Positions 1 through 6,450 of a stretch of 8,211 nucleotides of DNA are shown here, in pieces. Below the pieces are notes generated by a model that ran no database searches, had not been told where the DNA came from, and was given only the letters and a program-made list of their open reading frames with translations. The stretch is taken from the NCBI GenBank assembly GCA_014534415.1, contig JACVRM010000094.1, forward strand, positions 1 through 8,211. Reading direction: 5' to 3'. The DNA comes from Thermoleophilia bacterium (GTDB taxonomy: Bacteria; Actinomycetota; Thermoleophilia; Gaiellales; Gaiellaceae). The position numbers and the translations under genes are program-made. How positions within the stretch are numbered: position 1 is the first letter of the stretch; the number at the start of each line of letters is the position of its first letter.

Positions 1-167
1 CCGAGCTCACGACGCTGCCTCGCGCCGACGACCAGCGCCGGCTCTCCGAGCTCACCGCCCTCGCGCAGCAGCGCTCGCGCGCCGAAGGCGAGATCTCGCG
101 GCTGCGTGCCCTCCTGCGCACCCTGCGCGAGCGGCTGGCAGCCGCCGCGGCCGCGGCGTTGCTCTAG
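1..167 (+). CDS. C-terminal end of an unidentified protein (5' partial)
   Basis: An open frame enters from the left edge and reads in codons beginning at position 3 down to a TAG at 165-167. The roughly 54 visible residues are rich in Leu, Ala, Arg and Glu and end in a run of alanines followed by Leu-Leu, which suggests a helical or coiled-coil tail. Nearly all third codon positions are G or C, as in the neighbouring genes, so this is probably real coding sequence. No domain can be recognised from the tail. The gene converges on the response regulator with a single base between the two stop codons, leaving no room for an ordinary terminator. Confidence 0.6.
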   Translation, partial: ELTTLPRADDQRRLSELTALAQQRSRAEGEISRLRALLRTLRERLAAAAAAALL

Positions 168-168
168 G

Positions 169-855
169 TCAGACGATTCCCCTCCGGACGGCGTAGACCG
201 CCGCCTGAATGCGATTCTCGATCTGGAGTTTCATGAGGATGTTCGAGATGTGGTTCTTGACCGTCTTCGGGCTGATGTGGAGCTCGGCGGCGATCTGGGC
301 GTTGTCCTTGCCGTTCGCGATCAGCTTCAGGACGTCTAGCTCGCGCTCCGAGAGATCTGTCTGAACCCCGGCCGCGGGCTCGCGGCTGCCCGTCGCACGC
401 AGCCGCTGGAGCACCTTGGCGGCAATCTGGGGCGAGATCAGCGAATCCCCGACGGACGCGGCCTGGATCCCTCGCAAGAGCTCGTCGATCGACGAGTCCT
501 TGAGCAGGTAGCCACACGCGCCCGCGAGCACGGCGTCGATCACGTCCCCGTCGTTGTCCGAGATGCTCAGCACGACGACGCGCGTCAACGGCGAGACGCG
601 GGCGATCTCGCGGGTCGCCTCGACGCCGCTCATTCCCGGCATGTTGATGTCCATCAGCACCACGTCGGGCGCGTCCTCTCGCACCCGGACGATCGCCTCG
701 TGCCCACTGGACGCCTCGCCCACGACTTCCAGCTCCTGGTCCTCGAGCAGGTTGCGGAGGCCCGTCCGGAAGAGGTCATGGTCGTCGACGATCAGGACGC
801 GCGGCCTGTCGGCCGCGCCGCGGGAGGTGTCCGGCGCGTCGTCGGGCTGTGTCAT
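169..855 (-). CDS. NarL/FixJ-family response regulator (REC plus LuxR-type HTH)
   Basis: This encodes a 228-residue two-component response regulator, a cytoplasmic DNA-binding transcription factor normally switched on by phosphorylation from a histidine kinase. The receiver domain (about 18-135) has the acidic pair D24-D25, the phospho-acceptor D69 in a VLMDINMPG segment, the switch Ser S97 and the conserved Lys K119. The LuxR/GerE helix-turn-helix (about 168-228) opens with LSERELDVL and has a SPKTVKNHISNI recognition-helix region. Length and order are typical of the family. The ATG at 853-855 lies 8 bases after the stop of the 3D-domain gene. A GTG at 865-867 would add four residues and overlap that stop as GTGA, so either start implies co-transcription and probably translational coupling. 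No Shine-Dalgarno is clear. No kinase is visible in the window, so its partner and signal are unknown. The operon context suggests a link to cell-envelope state, which is inference. Confidence 0.95.
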   Translation of the reverse strand: MTQPDDAPDTSRGAADRPRVLIVDDHDLFRTGLRNLLEDQELEVVGEASSGHEAIVRVREDAPDVVLMDINMPGMSGVEATREIARVSPLTRVVVLSISDNDGDVIDAVLAGACGYLLKDSSIDELLRGIQAASVGDSLISPQIAAKVLQRLRATGSREPAAGVQTDLSERELDVLKLIANGKDNAQIAAELHISPKTVKNHISNILMKLQIENRIQAAVYAVRRGIV

Positions 856-863
856 CGCGGACG

Positions 864-1823
864 TCACGGCGCGTGGATGGTCACCGTGACGGTACGTGTA
901 CCCCAGGCAAGCGCCTGCTGAACCGTCTGCACCCAGACGTCGATGCGGGCGCCGCGTACCTCGGGTCCGGTATCGGCGGCGACGCCTTCTCCGTAGCCCG
1001 GGATCGAGAGGCGAGAACCGAGCGGGATGACGGCCGGGTCGACCGCGACCGTGCCGTAGCCGACTGGGCTTCCGGTGGCCGTTGCGCCGCGCAGGGCGTA
1101 CGCGGTGGCCACGACGGTGAGCCTCCGCTCGCCCGACGGTGCGACGGCAGGCGCTGCGAGAGCCGGGACGGACGGCGACGACGTAGAGGCGCGCGCAGGC
1201 TTCGACGTCGGACCGGCCGCGTACCGGCGTCCGCGAGCATGGGCCGCATGCACGGCCTGAATGCGTTCGAGCGCCCTCAGTGTCGCCCGAGTCGATGCCT
1301 CGAGATGGTCGAGCGCCAACCGCCGCTCGTCGAGGGTCCGCCGCATGTGCGCGAGGCCGCTGTGCAACGCGCGTGCGTGCCGGATCAAGTAGGCATCCTG
1401 CTCGGCGGCGCGCTCGAGGCTGTCCAGCCGCGCGAGCGCGTCGTCGAGAGACTCGGCACCGAGCACGACGTCGAGTGGCCGCGGGTCGCCGGCCTCGTAC
1501 AGCGCCCGCATGCGCCTCGCGAGACGCCGCTCGGCGAGCGCGAGCGAGCGGACCGTGATGCCGGCTTGGAGCCGCAGCTCGCCGCGCTGCCGCTCGAGCG
1601 CGGCGCTCCGCGCCGACAGGCTTGCGAGCGTCGCCCGGACACGAGCCAGCCGCTGATCGAGCGGCACGAGTTCCGCCGCGGCGGGAGGTGCCGCTCTCGC
1701 CTCGACTCGCGCGCGCTCGCTGTCGCGTCGGGCACCGTCGGCGGCCGGAAGCGTCACCGCGAGCACCAGAGCGACGCAGACAGGCACGGACAGCGCGCGG
1801 AGCGTCGTTGCTGCCTCCTGCAC
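864..1823 (-). CDS. Secreted coiled-coil protein with C-terminal 3D domain (putative peptidoglycan hydrolase)
   Basis: This is a 319-residue predicted exported protein. Residues 1-31 look like a signal peptide, with one Arg, a hydrophobic core at about 11-26 and Ala-rich cleavage sites. Residues 50-190 are charged and strongly helical, like the coiled-coil modules of CwlO/PcsB/RipA-type wall hydrolases. A Pro/Ser/Ala linker (about 200-232) leads to a 3D domain (about 236-316), a double-psi barrel related to MltA and Rpf-like/YocH lytic enzymes. The three name-giving aspartates are visible: D262 in VAVDP, D284 in AADTG and D295 in RIDVW. Known family members cleave glycan strands, so a lytic transglycosylase-type role in the wall is likely but unproven. 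The start is GTG at 1821-1823. An in-frame TAG four codons earlier excludes a longer form, and a TAGCGT -10 box sits 9 bases upstream. An AGGAGG lies just inside the frame with no good start behind it. The coiled coil is paralogous to that of the divergent NlpC/P60 gene. Confidence 0.85.
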   Translation of the reverse strand: MQEAATTLRALSVPVCVALVLAVTLPAADGARRDSERARVEARAAPPAAAELVPLDQRLARVRATLASLSARSAALERQRGELRLQAGITVRSLALAERRLARRMRALYEAGDPRPLDVVLGAESLDDALARLDSLERAAEQDAYLIRHARALHSGLAHMRRTLDERRLALDHLEASTRATLRALERIQAVHAAHARGRRYAAGPTSKPARASTSSPSVPALAAPAVAPSGERRLTVVATAYALRGATATGSPVGYGTVAVDPAVIPLGSRLSIPGYGEGVAADTGPEVRGARIDVWVQTVQQALAWGTRTVTVTIHAP

Positions 1824-1832
1824 GGGGCGCGG

Positions 1833-1838
1833 ACGCTA
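1833..1838 (-). promoter_or_regulatory. Candidate -10 box for the 3D-domain gene and response regulator
   Basis: On the minus strand TGC-TAGCGT precedes the GTG start by 9 bases. This matches TAnnnT and nearly copies the TGC-TAGGGT found 9 bases before the divergent gene's GTG. The spacing would put transcription start within a few bases of the start codon. No convincing -35 is seen 16 to 18 bases upstream. This would be the only promoter for both genes of the pair. Confidence 0.45.
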
Positions 1839-1917
1839 GCAGAGGGCCCGTTCGGGGGACTTTGTGCGCCGTTGTAGAGGCAGCTTTCAGGAGCTTTTTA
1901 CGCCTTTTCAAGCCTTG

Positions 1918-1946
1918 TTGCGCTCGTCCGTGGCCGTTGCTAGGGT
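1918..1946 (+). promoter_or_regulatory. Candidate promoter of the NlpC/P60 hydrolase gene
   Basis: TTGCGC (1918-1923) and TAGGGT (1941-1946) are separated by exactly 17 bases, a good spacing for a housekeeping sigma-70-type promoter. The -10 ends 9 bases before the GTG at 1956, so the mRNA should start within about 3 bases of the start codon. An unusually AT-rich patch at about 1880-1915, with two AGCTTT repeats, lies just upstream. It could act as an UP-like element or regulator site for this divergent region. Confidence 0.55.
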
Positions 1947-1955
1947 GCCCGGCTT

Positions 1956-3119
1956 GTGACGGTGTCGCCCCTCCGAGCGCCGCCGGGGGCGGCGGCGCGA
2001 CATCGGCCAGCGTCTCGAGTGCAGCGGCGCGCCCGAGTCGTCGGCGCGGCTCTCGTCGCGTCCTTCGTGGTCGCCCCCGCCGCTGCCGCCGAGCCCGGCT
2101 CGCTCGTCTTCAAGCAGGCGCAGGCCCAGCAGGTGCTGGCCCAGATCCGGTCGCTCGACTCGAGCCTCTCGCACGCGATCGAGTCGTACAACCTCGCGAA
2201 CGAGCGGCTCGGCCAGATCGAGACTGACCTGCGCGAGAACCGGCGCGAGCTCACCCTCGCGCGCGAGAACCTGCTCGTGGCGGAGCGGATGCTCGCCCGG
2301 CGCCTGACCGCGCTGTACACGAACGGTCGCGGCGACACGACTCTCGACGTCGTGCTCGGCGCGGAATCGCTCGCCGACGTTCTGGACGGCATCGAGACAG
2401 CCGATCGAGTCTCCAACCAGGACGCGATCGTGCTGAGGCGGGTGAAGCACTACCGCCGTGTCATCCAGACGCGGCGTGTCCAGTTGAGGCGCGCGCGCAT
2501 CGTGCAGGAGCGGCTCGTCGCCGATCGCGCCGCGAAGAAGGCGGCCATCGAGCAGCAGCTCGCGGCACGGCAGCGGCTGCTCGCTTCCGTGAAGGACGAC
2601 ATCGCGCAAATCCAGGCCGCCGAGCGTGCCCGCCAGGAGCGGCTTGCCGCCCAGGCTCGCGTGCGGCTCCAGCAGCAGGCAGAGCCGCAGATCGTGCCGA
2701 GCCCCGTCGCGGCGAGCGAGGGCGCGCCGGCGGCGCCCGCGCCGGAATCCCTGCCGGCGGCTCCCCCGGCGCGCTACGGCGGCGTGGTCGGTATTGCGAT
2801 GCGCTACCTCGGCACCCCGTACGTCTACGGCGGCGCCTCGCCGGCGGGGTTCGACTGCTCGGGCTTCATCATGTACGTGTACGCGCAGGTCGGCGTCTCG
2901 CTACCGCACAACGCGGCTGCCCAGTACGCCTACGGAACCCCCGTCTCGCGAAGCGCTCTCCAGCCGGGCGACCTCGTCTTCTTCAACGGGCTCGGCCACA
3001 ACGGGATCTACATCGGCGGCGGCCAGTTCATCCACTCGCCACACACCGGCGACGTGGTGAAGATCTCGTCGCTGAGCGGCTGGTACGCGTCGACCTGGGT
3101 CGGCGCGCGGCGCCTCTAG
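1956..3119 (+). CDS. Secreted NlpC/P60 peptidoglycan endopeptidase with CwlO/RipA-like coiled coil
   Basis: This is a 387-residue predicted exported cell-wall hydrolase. A basic N-terminus and hydrophobic segment (about 28-45) ending in a run of alanines look like a signal peptide. A long charged coiled coil (about 48-243) follows, then a Pro/Ala linker (about 244-273), then an NlpC/P60 domain (275-387). The catalytic Cys is C301 in FDCSG, the His is H348 in GHNGIYIG, and the third polar residue is H360 in FIHSP. Known relatives cut the stem peptide of peptidoglycan during cell separation or elongation, and their coiled coil restrains or recruits the catalytic domain, in some cases through FtsEX. 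No ftsEX is in this window. The GTG at 1956 fits the upstream promoter. A GTG at 2019 would give a more usual signal-peptide length, so the start is uncertain. The gene is convergent with the methyltransferase and shares CTAG with its stop. Confidence 0.93.
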   Translation: MTVSPLRAPPGAAARHRPASRVQRRARVVGAALVASFVVAPAAAAEPGSLVFKQAQAQQVLAQIRSLDSSLSHAIESYNLANERLGQIETDLRENRRELTLARENLLVAERMLARRLTALYTNGRGDTTLDVVLGAESLADVLDGIETADRVSNQDAIVLRRVKHYRRVIQTRRVQLRRARIVQERLVADRAAKKAAIEQQLAARQRLLASVKDDIAQIQAAERARQERLAAQARVRLQQQAEPQIVPSPVAASEGAPAAPAPESLPAAPPARYGGVVGIAMRYLGTPYVYGGASPAGFDCSGFIMYVYAQVGVSLPHNAAAQYAYGTPVSRSALQPGDLVFFNGLGHNGIYIGGGQFIHSPHTGDVVKISSLSGWYASTWVGARRL

Positions 3120-3739
3120 GCCGCCACCGCGCGACCGCGCGCGAGCGGCCGCGTCAGCGCGGGCGACTTCGGCAGCTCGCCGCGCTCGAGTTCCTCCATG
3201 CGGAACGGCGCTGCCTCGACCAGCGCGACCGTGGGCTGGTTGCACCGGCAGCCGCACGCGACGAACCGCCACGGCTTCGCGAGCCGGTCCTGCCAGCCCG
3301 CTAGCCCCGGGTCGTCGGCGCGCACGTGCTCGAGGAAAAGCAGCGAGCCGCCCGGCCGCAGCACGCGTCGCAGCTCACGCAGCGCCTGTGCCGGATCGTC
3401 GACGCTGCACAGGACGAGCGTCGCGACGACGGTCTCGAACGAGGCGTCCCGGAAAGGAAGACGCTCCGCCGGCGCCGCCACGACCGTTGCCGGCCGGCCC
3501 GTCTGCGTGACCCGCTCCTCGAGCCGTCGGCGCATCGGCTCCTCCGGCTCCGTCAGAACGAGCTCCTCGACACCGTCCGGATAGTGCTCGAGATTGAGAC
3601 CGGTTCCGGCGCCGACCTCGAGGACGCGCCCGCGCGCGCCGGCGAGCAGTCGGCGGCGCTCGTCCGCAAGCCCGGCTTGCTCGGAAGCAGCCGCCATGCG
3701 GTCGTAGAGGGCCGCGAATAGCCGGACGCGCAGGTTCAC
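3116..3739 (-). CDS. Class I SAM-dependent methyltransferase
   Basis: This is a 207-residue Rossmann-fold methyltransferase of the Methyltransf_11 type. Motif I is VLEVGAGTG at 39-47, followed by an acidic residue at the end of strand 2 (E64), APAERLPF at 89-96, and LRPGGSLLFLEH at 127-138. The general shape, with LYDR near the start and LLFLEHV followed by Trp-rich sequence and a CGCRCNQPT stretch (162-170), recalls METTL7/phospholipid methyltransferase-like proteins. That resemblance does not fix the substrate. The closely spaced cysteines C162, C164 and C166 are notable. The GTG start overlaps the TGA of the acyl-CoA synthetase as GTGA. There is no Shine-Dalgarno, so translation probably depends on coupling. 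Co-expression with a fatty-acyl activating enzyme makes a lipid substrate plausible, by inference only. The TAG stop lies in a CTAG shared with the convergent hydrolase. Confidence 0.9.
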   Translation of the reverse strand: MNLRVRLFAALYDRMAAASEQAGLADERRRLLAGARGRVLEVGAGTGLNLEHYPDGVEELVLTEPEEPMRRRLEERVTQTGRPATVVAAPAERLPFRDASFETVVATLVLCSVDDPAQALRELRRVLRPGGSLLFLEHVRADDPGLAGWQDRLAKPWRFVACGCRCNQPTVALVEAAPFRMEELERGELPKSPALTRPLARGRAVAA

Positions 3740-5529
3740 CGAGGCGCGTAGAGCCGCTCGATCTCGTCGGAGAAGTGCTGTTCGCAGACCCGGCGCTTCA
3801 GCTTCATCGTCGGCGTAACCTCGCCGTGCTCAGCCGAGAAGTCCCGCGGCAGCAGCGAGAAGCGCTTCACCTGCTCGAACCGTGACCGACCGTCGTTCGT
3901 AGTGTCGACCGCCTCCTGCACGAGCGCGCGCACGTCCTCCCGCTCGGCGAGCTCCGCTACATCCTCCGGCAAGCCGCGCTCGCGTGCCCACCTGGCGATC
4001 TCCACTTCCTCGAGGGTGATGAGCGCCGCGGCATAGGGACGCCGGTCGCCGACGACCAGTGCCTGCGAGACGTACCGAGAGCCCTTCAGGGCGTTCTCGA
4101 GGTCTTGGGGTGCGATGTTCTTGCCGCCCGCCGTGACGAGAATGTCCTTCTTCCGGTCCGTGATGCTCACGAAGCCGTCCGCGTCGATCGTCGCGATGTC
4201 GCCGGAACGCAGCCAGCCGTCGTCGGTGAGCACAGCGCGCGTCGCCTCGGCATCCTTGTAGTAGCCCGCGAAGATCGTCGGGCTGAGGATCTCCAACTCG
4301 CCGTCGCCGGCCAGCCGGAGCTCCACGCCCGGCATCGCCGGCCCGACCGTCCCGAACCGGTAGCGATCGGGCCGGTTCACCGCGCACGCCGTCGTGCACT
4401 CGGTGAGCCCGTAGCCCTCGAGTACGAGCACGTCGAGCGCGTGGAAGAACTCGCCGATCTCCCTCGCGAGCGGCGCCCCGCCCGAGACGGCGAACCGCAA
4501 CCGGCCGCCGAGCCGTTCCTTCACCTTGGCGTACACCAGCCGGTCCGCGAGCCGGTGCTGCACGGCGAGCGCGCGCGGCAGCGCGCGGCCGTGACGGCGC
4601 AGCTCGCTCGCCTGCCGCCCGACGCCGAGCGCCCAGTCGATCAGCCGCCGCCGCGGCCCCGTCGCTTCGGCGAACTTCGCGTTGACGGCACCGTGCATCT
4701 TCTCGTACACGCGCGGGACGCTCGGCAGCACCGTCGGACGCACCTGCGATAGCACCTCCGACACACGCTGTGGATCCGGACAGAACGCGACCGTGTAGCC
4801 GAGGTACGGGCCGAGCAGGTGGATCAGGCGCGCGAAGTTGTGCGCCAGCGGTAGGAACAGGAGCAGCACATCGCGGTCAATGAGGAAGCTCTCGATGCGG
4901 CCGACGATCGCGCACATCTCGTAGTAGTTGCGGTGCAGGATCATGCAGCCCTTGGGTCGCCCCGTCGTCCCGGACGTGTAGATGTACGTGAAGACGTCGC
5001 TCTCGCCGACCGCCGCCTCGGCCGCCGCGAGCGCACCGGGGTGCCGGTCGGCGAACTCGTGCCCGCGGGCGCGAACCTGGTCGAGCTCCGCGAACGTCAG
5101 CCGGTGGTCGAGCCGGGCGTCGCATGTCTTCTCGAGCTCCTCCGCGTCCTCGGCGAGCACGCCGACCGCCTCCGAGTGCTGAGCGATGTAGAGGCTGTCG
5201 CGCGCGGAGCTCGCCGGGTAGATACCGACCGGAATCGCTCCAATCAACGCGAGCGCGAAGTCGAAGAGCGCCCACTCGATCCGCGTGCGGCCGGCGATCG
5301 CGAACGCGTCGCCCTTACCGACGCCCATCGACAGCAGTCCGTTCGCGAGTTCGTCGACGGCTGTCGCGGCCTCGCTCCACGACACGTCGCGCCAGCCGTC
5401 CGGCTCCTCGACGAGGTAGGCGGGGCCGTCGAATCGGGCGACTCCGTCGCGCCACAGCCGGCCGATCGTGCGCGGGCCGGCGATCGGACCGCCGGGCGTC
5501 TGCGCGGGAGACGGCGTGTCGATCGCCAT
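3736..5529 (-). CDS. AMP-forming long-chain acyl-CoA synthetase (FadD-like)
   Basis: This is a 597-residue ANL-superfamily adenylating enzyme that activates a carboxylic acid, most likely a fatty acid, to acyl-AMP and then acyl-CoA. The phosphate-binding loop is TSGTTGRPKG (185-194). Further core motifs are GYGLTE (372-377), SGD (442-444), DRKKDILVTAGGKNI (458-472) and the catalytic Lys K576 in PTMKLKR. Length and a long C-terminal half match the long-chain (FadD15-type) branch better than short-chain synthetases. The ATG at 5527-5529 was chosen because the product then begins shortly before the conserved N-terminus. Upstream in-frame codons would run back through the divergent Ku start. A TAAGCT -10 box ends 7 bases before the ATG, suggesting a leaderless mRNA, and no Shine-Dalgarno is seen. 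It is the first gene of a two-gene operon with the methyltransferase. Exact chain-length preference cannot be read from sequence. Confidence 0.93.
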   Translation of the reverse strand: MAIDTPSPAQTPGGPIAGPRTIGRLWRDGVARFDGPAYLVEEPDGWRDVSWSEAATAVDELANGLLSMGVGKGDAFAIAGRTRIEWALFDFALALIGAIPVGIYPASSARDSLYIAQHSEAVGVLAEDAEELEKTCDARLDHRLTFAELDQVRARGHEFADRHPGALAAAEAAVGESDVFTYIYTSGTTGRPKGCMILHRNYYEMCAIVGRIESFLIDRDVLLLFLPLAHNFARLIHLLGPYLGYTVAFCPDPQRVSEVLSQVRPTVLPSVPRVYEKMHGAVNAKFAEATGPRRRLIDWALGVGRQASELRRHGRALPRALAVQHRLADRLVYAKVKERLGGRLRFAVSGGAPLAREIGEFFHALDVLVLEGYGLTECTTACAVNRPDRYRFGTVGPAMPGVELRLAGDGELEILSPTIFAGYYKDAEATRAVLTDDGWLRSGDIATIDADGFVSITDRKKDILVTAGGKNIAPQDLENALKGSRYVSQALVVGDRRPYAAALITLEEVEIARWARERGLPEDVAELAEREDVRALVQEAVDTTNDGRSRFEQVKRFSLLPRDFSAEHGEVTPTMKLKRRVCEQHFSDEIERLYAPR

Positions 5530-5536
5530 GCGGGGC

Positions 5537-5565
5537 AGCTTAAGTGCCGCTGCGCGTCGGAGGAA
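5537..5565 (-). promoter_or_regulatory. Candidate promoter of the acyl-CoA synthetase operon
   Basis: On the minus strand TTCCTC (5565-5560) and TAAGCT (5542-5537) are 17 bases apart. The -10 ends 7 bases before the ATG at 5529, so transcription would start at or one base before the start codon. The -35 is a poor match. The call rests mainly on the -10 and the lack of any Shine-Dalgarno. Confidence 0.35.
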
Positions 5566-5579
5566 AGCGTCCCGGGGAC

Positions 5580-5585
5580 TAGAAT
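5580..5585 (+). promoter_or_regulatory. Candidate -10 box for ku
   Basis: TAGAAT is a good -10 hexamer ending 11 bases before the ATG of ku at 5597. No convincing -35 lies 16 to 18 bases upstream. A transcript from here would begin at about 5592, inside or just after the GGGAG Shine-Dalgarno-like sequence at 5586-5590, leaving a leader of about 5 bases. If the GGGAG is used, the true promoter must lie further upstream. Confidence 0.35.
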
Positions 5586-5596
5586 GGGAGCCGCTC

Positions 5597-6442
5597 ATGC
5601 GCACTATCTGGAACGGCTCGATCAGCTTCGGCCTGGTCAACATCCCGATCGGCCTCGCGCTCGCCACGCAGCGCTCCGATACCGCATTCCGCACGCTGCA
5701 CCGCGAGTGCGGCACGCCGATCAAGCAGAAACGCTATTGCCCGTTCCACGAGCGCGACGTCGAGGCCGACGAGCTCGTGAAGGGGTGGGAATTCGCGAAG
5801 GGCGAGTTCGTGCTCGTCGATGACGCCGACCTCGAGGCGGTCGCGCTCCAGCGGTCGCAGTCGATCGAGATCGTCCGGTTCGTGCCGCTCGAGGAAGTCG
5901 ATCCCGTCTATTTCGACCGCACCTACTATCTCGCGCCGGCGGCGGCCGAGGCCGCGCGCCGGCCCTACGTGCTGCTCCTGCGGGCGATGACCGAGACGGG
6001 CATGGCCGCCGTGGGCAAATTCGTGCTGTGGGGCAAGGAGAACCTCTGCCTGATTCGGCCGCAGGGAGACGCGCTCGCTCTCGAGACGCTGTTCTTCGCC
6101 GAGGACGTCCGCTCGCGCGCTGAGATCGAGGAGGCCGTCGGCGAGACGCAGGTGCAGGTGGCCGAGCTCGATCTCGCCCGGCAGGTCATCTCCAGCCTCG
6201 TCGGCGAGTTCCGGCCGGAGGAGTTCGAGAACTCCTACCGGCGCGACGTGCGGGAGATGCTGGAGGCGAAGCTCGCAGGCCGGGAGGTCAAGCGGCCGGA
6301 GCCGGTGCCCGAGACGCCGGTCGTCGACCTCATGGAGGCGCTGCGCCGCAGCGTAGAGCAGGTGCGCGAGGAGAAGCCTCGCGCCCGGGCGGCCAAGAAG
6401 CCGCCGGCGCGCCCTCGCTCGCGCGCAGCCGCGAAGAAGTAG
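5597..6442 (+). CDS. ku: Bacterial Ku, non-homologous end-joining protein
   Basis: This is a 281-residue Ku protein. Bacterial Ku forms a homodimeric ring on DNA double-strand ends and recruits the ligase LigD. The N-terminus MRTIWNGSISFGLVNIPIGL and the following core (VKGWEF near 61-66, DPVYFDRTYYLAP near 102-114) are diagnostic of the family. Length is usual. The ATG at 5597 was chosen because the family begins exactly here and GGGAG stands 6 bases upstream. The last 24 residues are rich in Lys, Arg, Ala and Pro, a basic tail of the kind that aids DNA binding or sliding in other Ku proteins. Residues H35, C38, C48 and H51 are placed as a possible metal site where many Ku proteins have a second CxxC pair. 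LigD is not in the window. The gene ends 8 bases before the convergent stop of the small HTH gene. Confidence 0.96.
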   Translation: MRTIWNGSISFGLVNIPIGLALATQRSDTAFRTLHRECGTPIKQKRYCPFHERDVEADELVKGWEFAKGEFVLVDDADLEAVALQRSQSIEIVRFVPLEEVDPVYFDRTYYLAPAAAEAARRPYVLLLRAMTETGMAAVGKFVLWGKENLCLIRPQGDALALETLFFAEDVRSRAEIEEAVGETQVQVAELDLARQVISSLVGEFRPEEFENSYRRDVREMLEAKLAGREVKRPEPVPETPVVDLMEALRRSVEQVREEKPRARAAKKPPARPRSRAAAKK

Positions 6443-6450
6443 GCCGGCGG

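Noticed and set aside
849..1877. Long plus-strand reading frame (342 codons) opposite the 3D-domain gene
   Set aside because: It is a GC-driven shadow, rich in Arg, with no recognisable domain. It lies opposite a gene with clear motifs and runs across the divergent promoter region.
169..1911. A single 580-residue minus-strand reading frame containing the response regulator
   Set aside because: Only the last 228 residues match a response regulator. The upstream part is an Arg/Ala-rich out-of-frame reading of the 3D-domain gene and the promoter region.
1880..1915. c-di-AMP (ydaO-type) riboswitch or terminator upstream of the NlpC/P60 gene
   Set aside because: Such riboswitches often precede wall hydrolases in actinobacteria, but this AT-rich patch lies upstream of the inferred promoter. 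I see none of the conserved riboswitch core, and the AGCT/AGCT stem is only 4 bp.
1908..2609. Minus-strand reading frame opposite the NlpC/P60 gene
   Set aside because: It is antisense to a recognised coiled-coil region, has no motif, and would span the promoter at 1918-1946.
4105..5823. Plus-strand reading frames opposite the acyl-CoA synthetase
   Set aside because: They are complementary readings of a well-supported enzyme; their compositions are Arg-rich and contain no domain.
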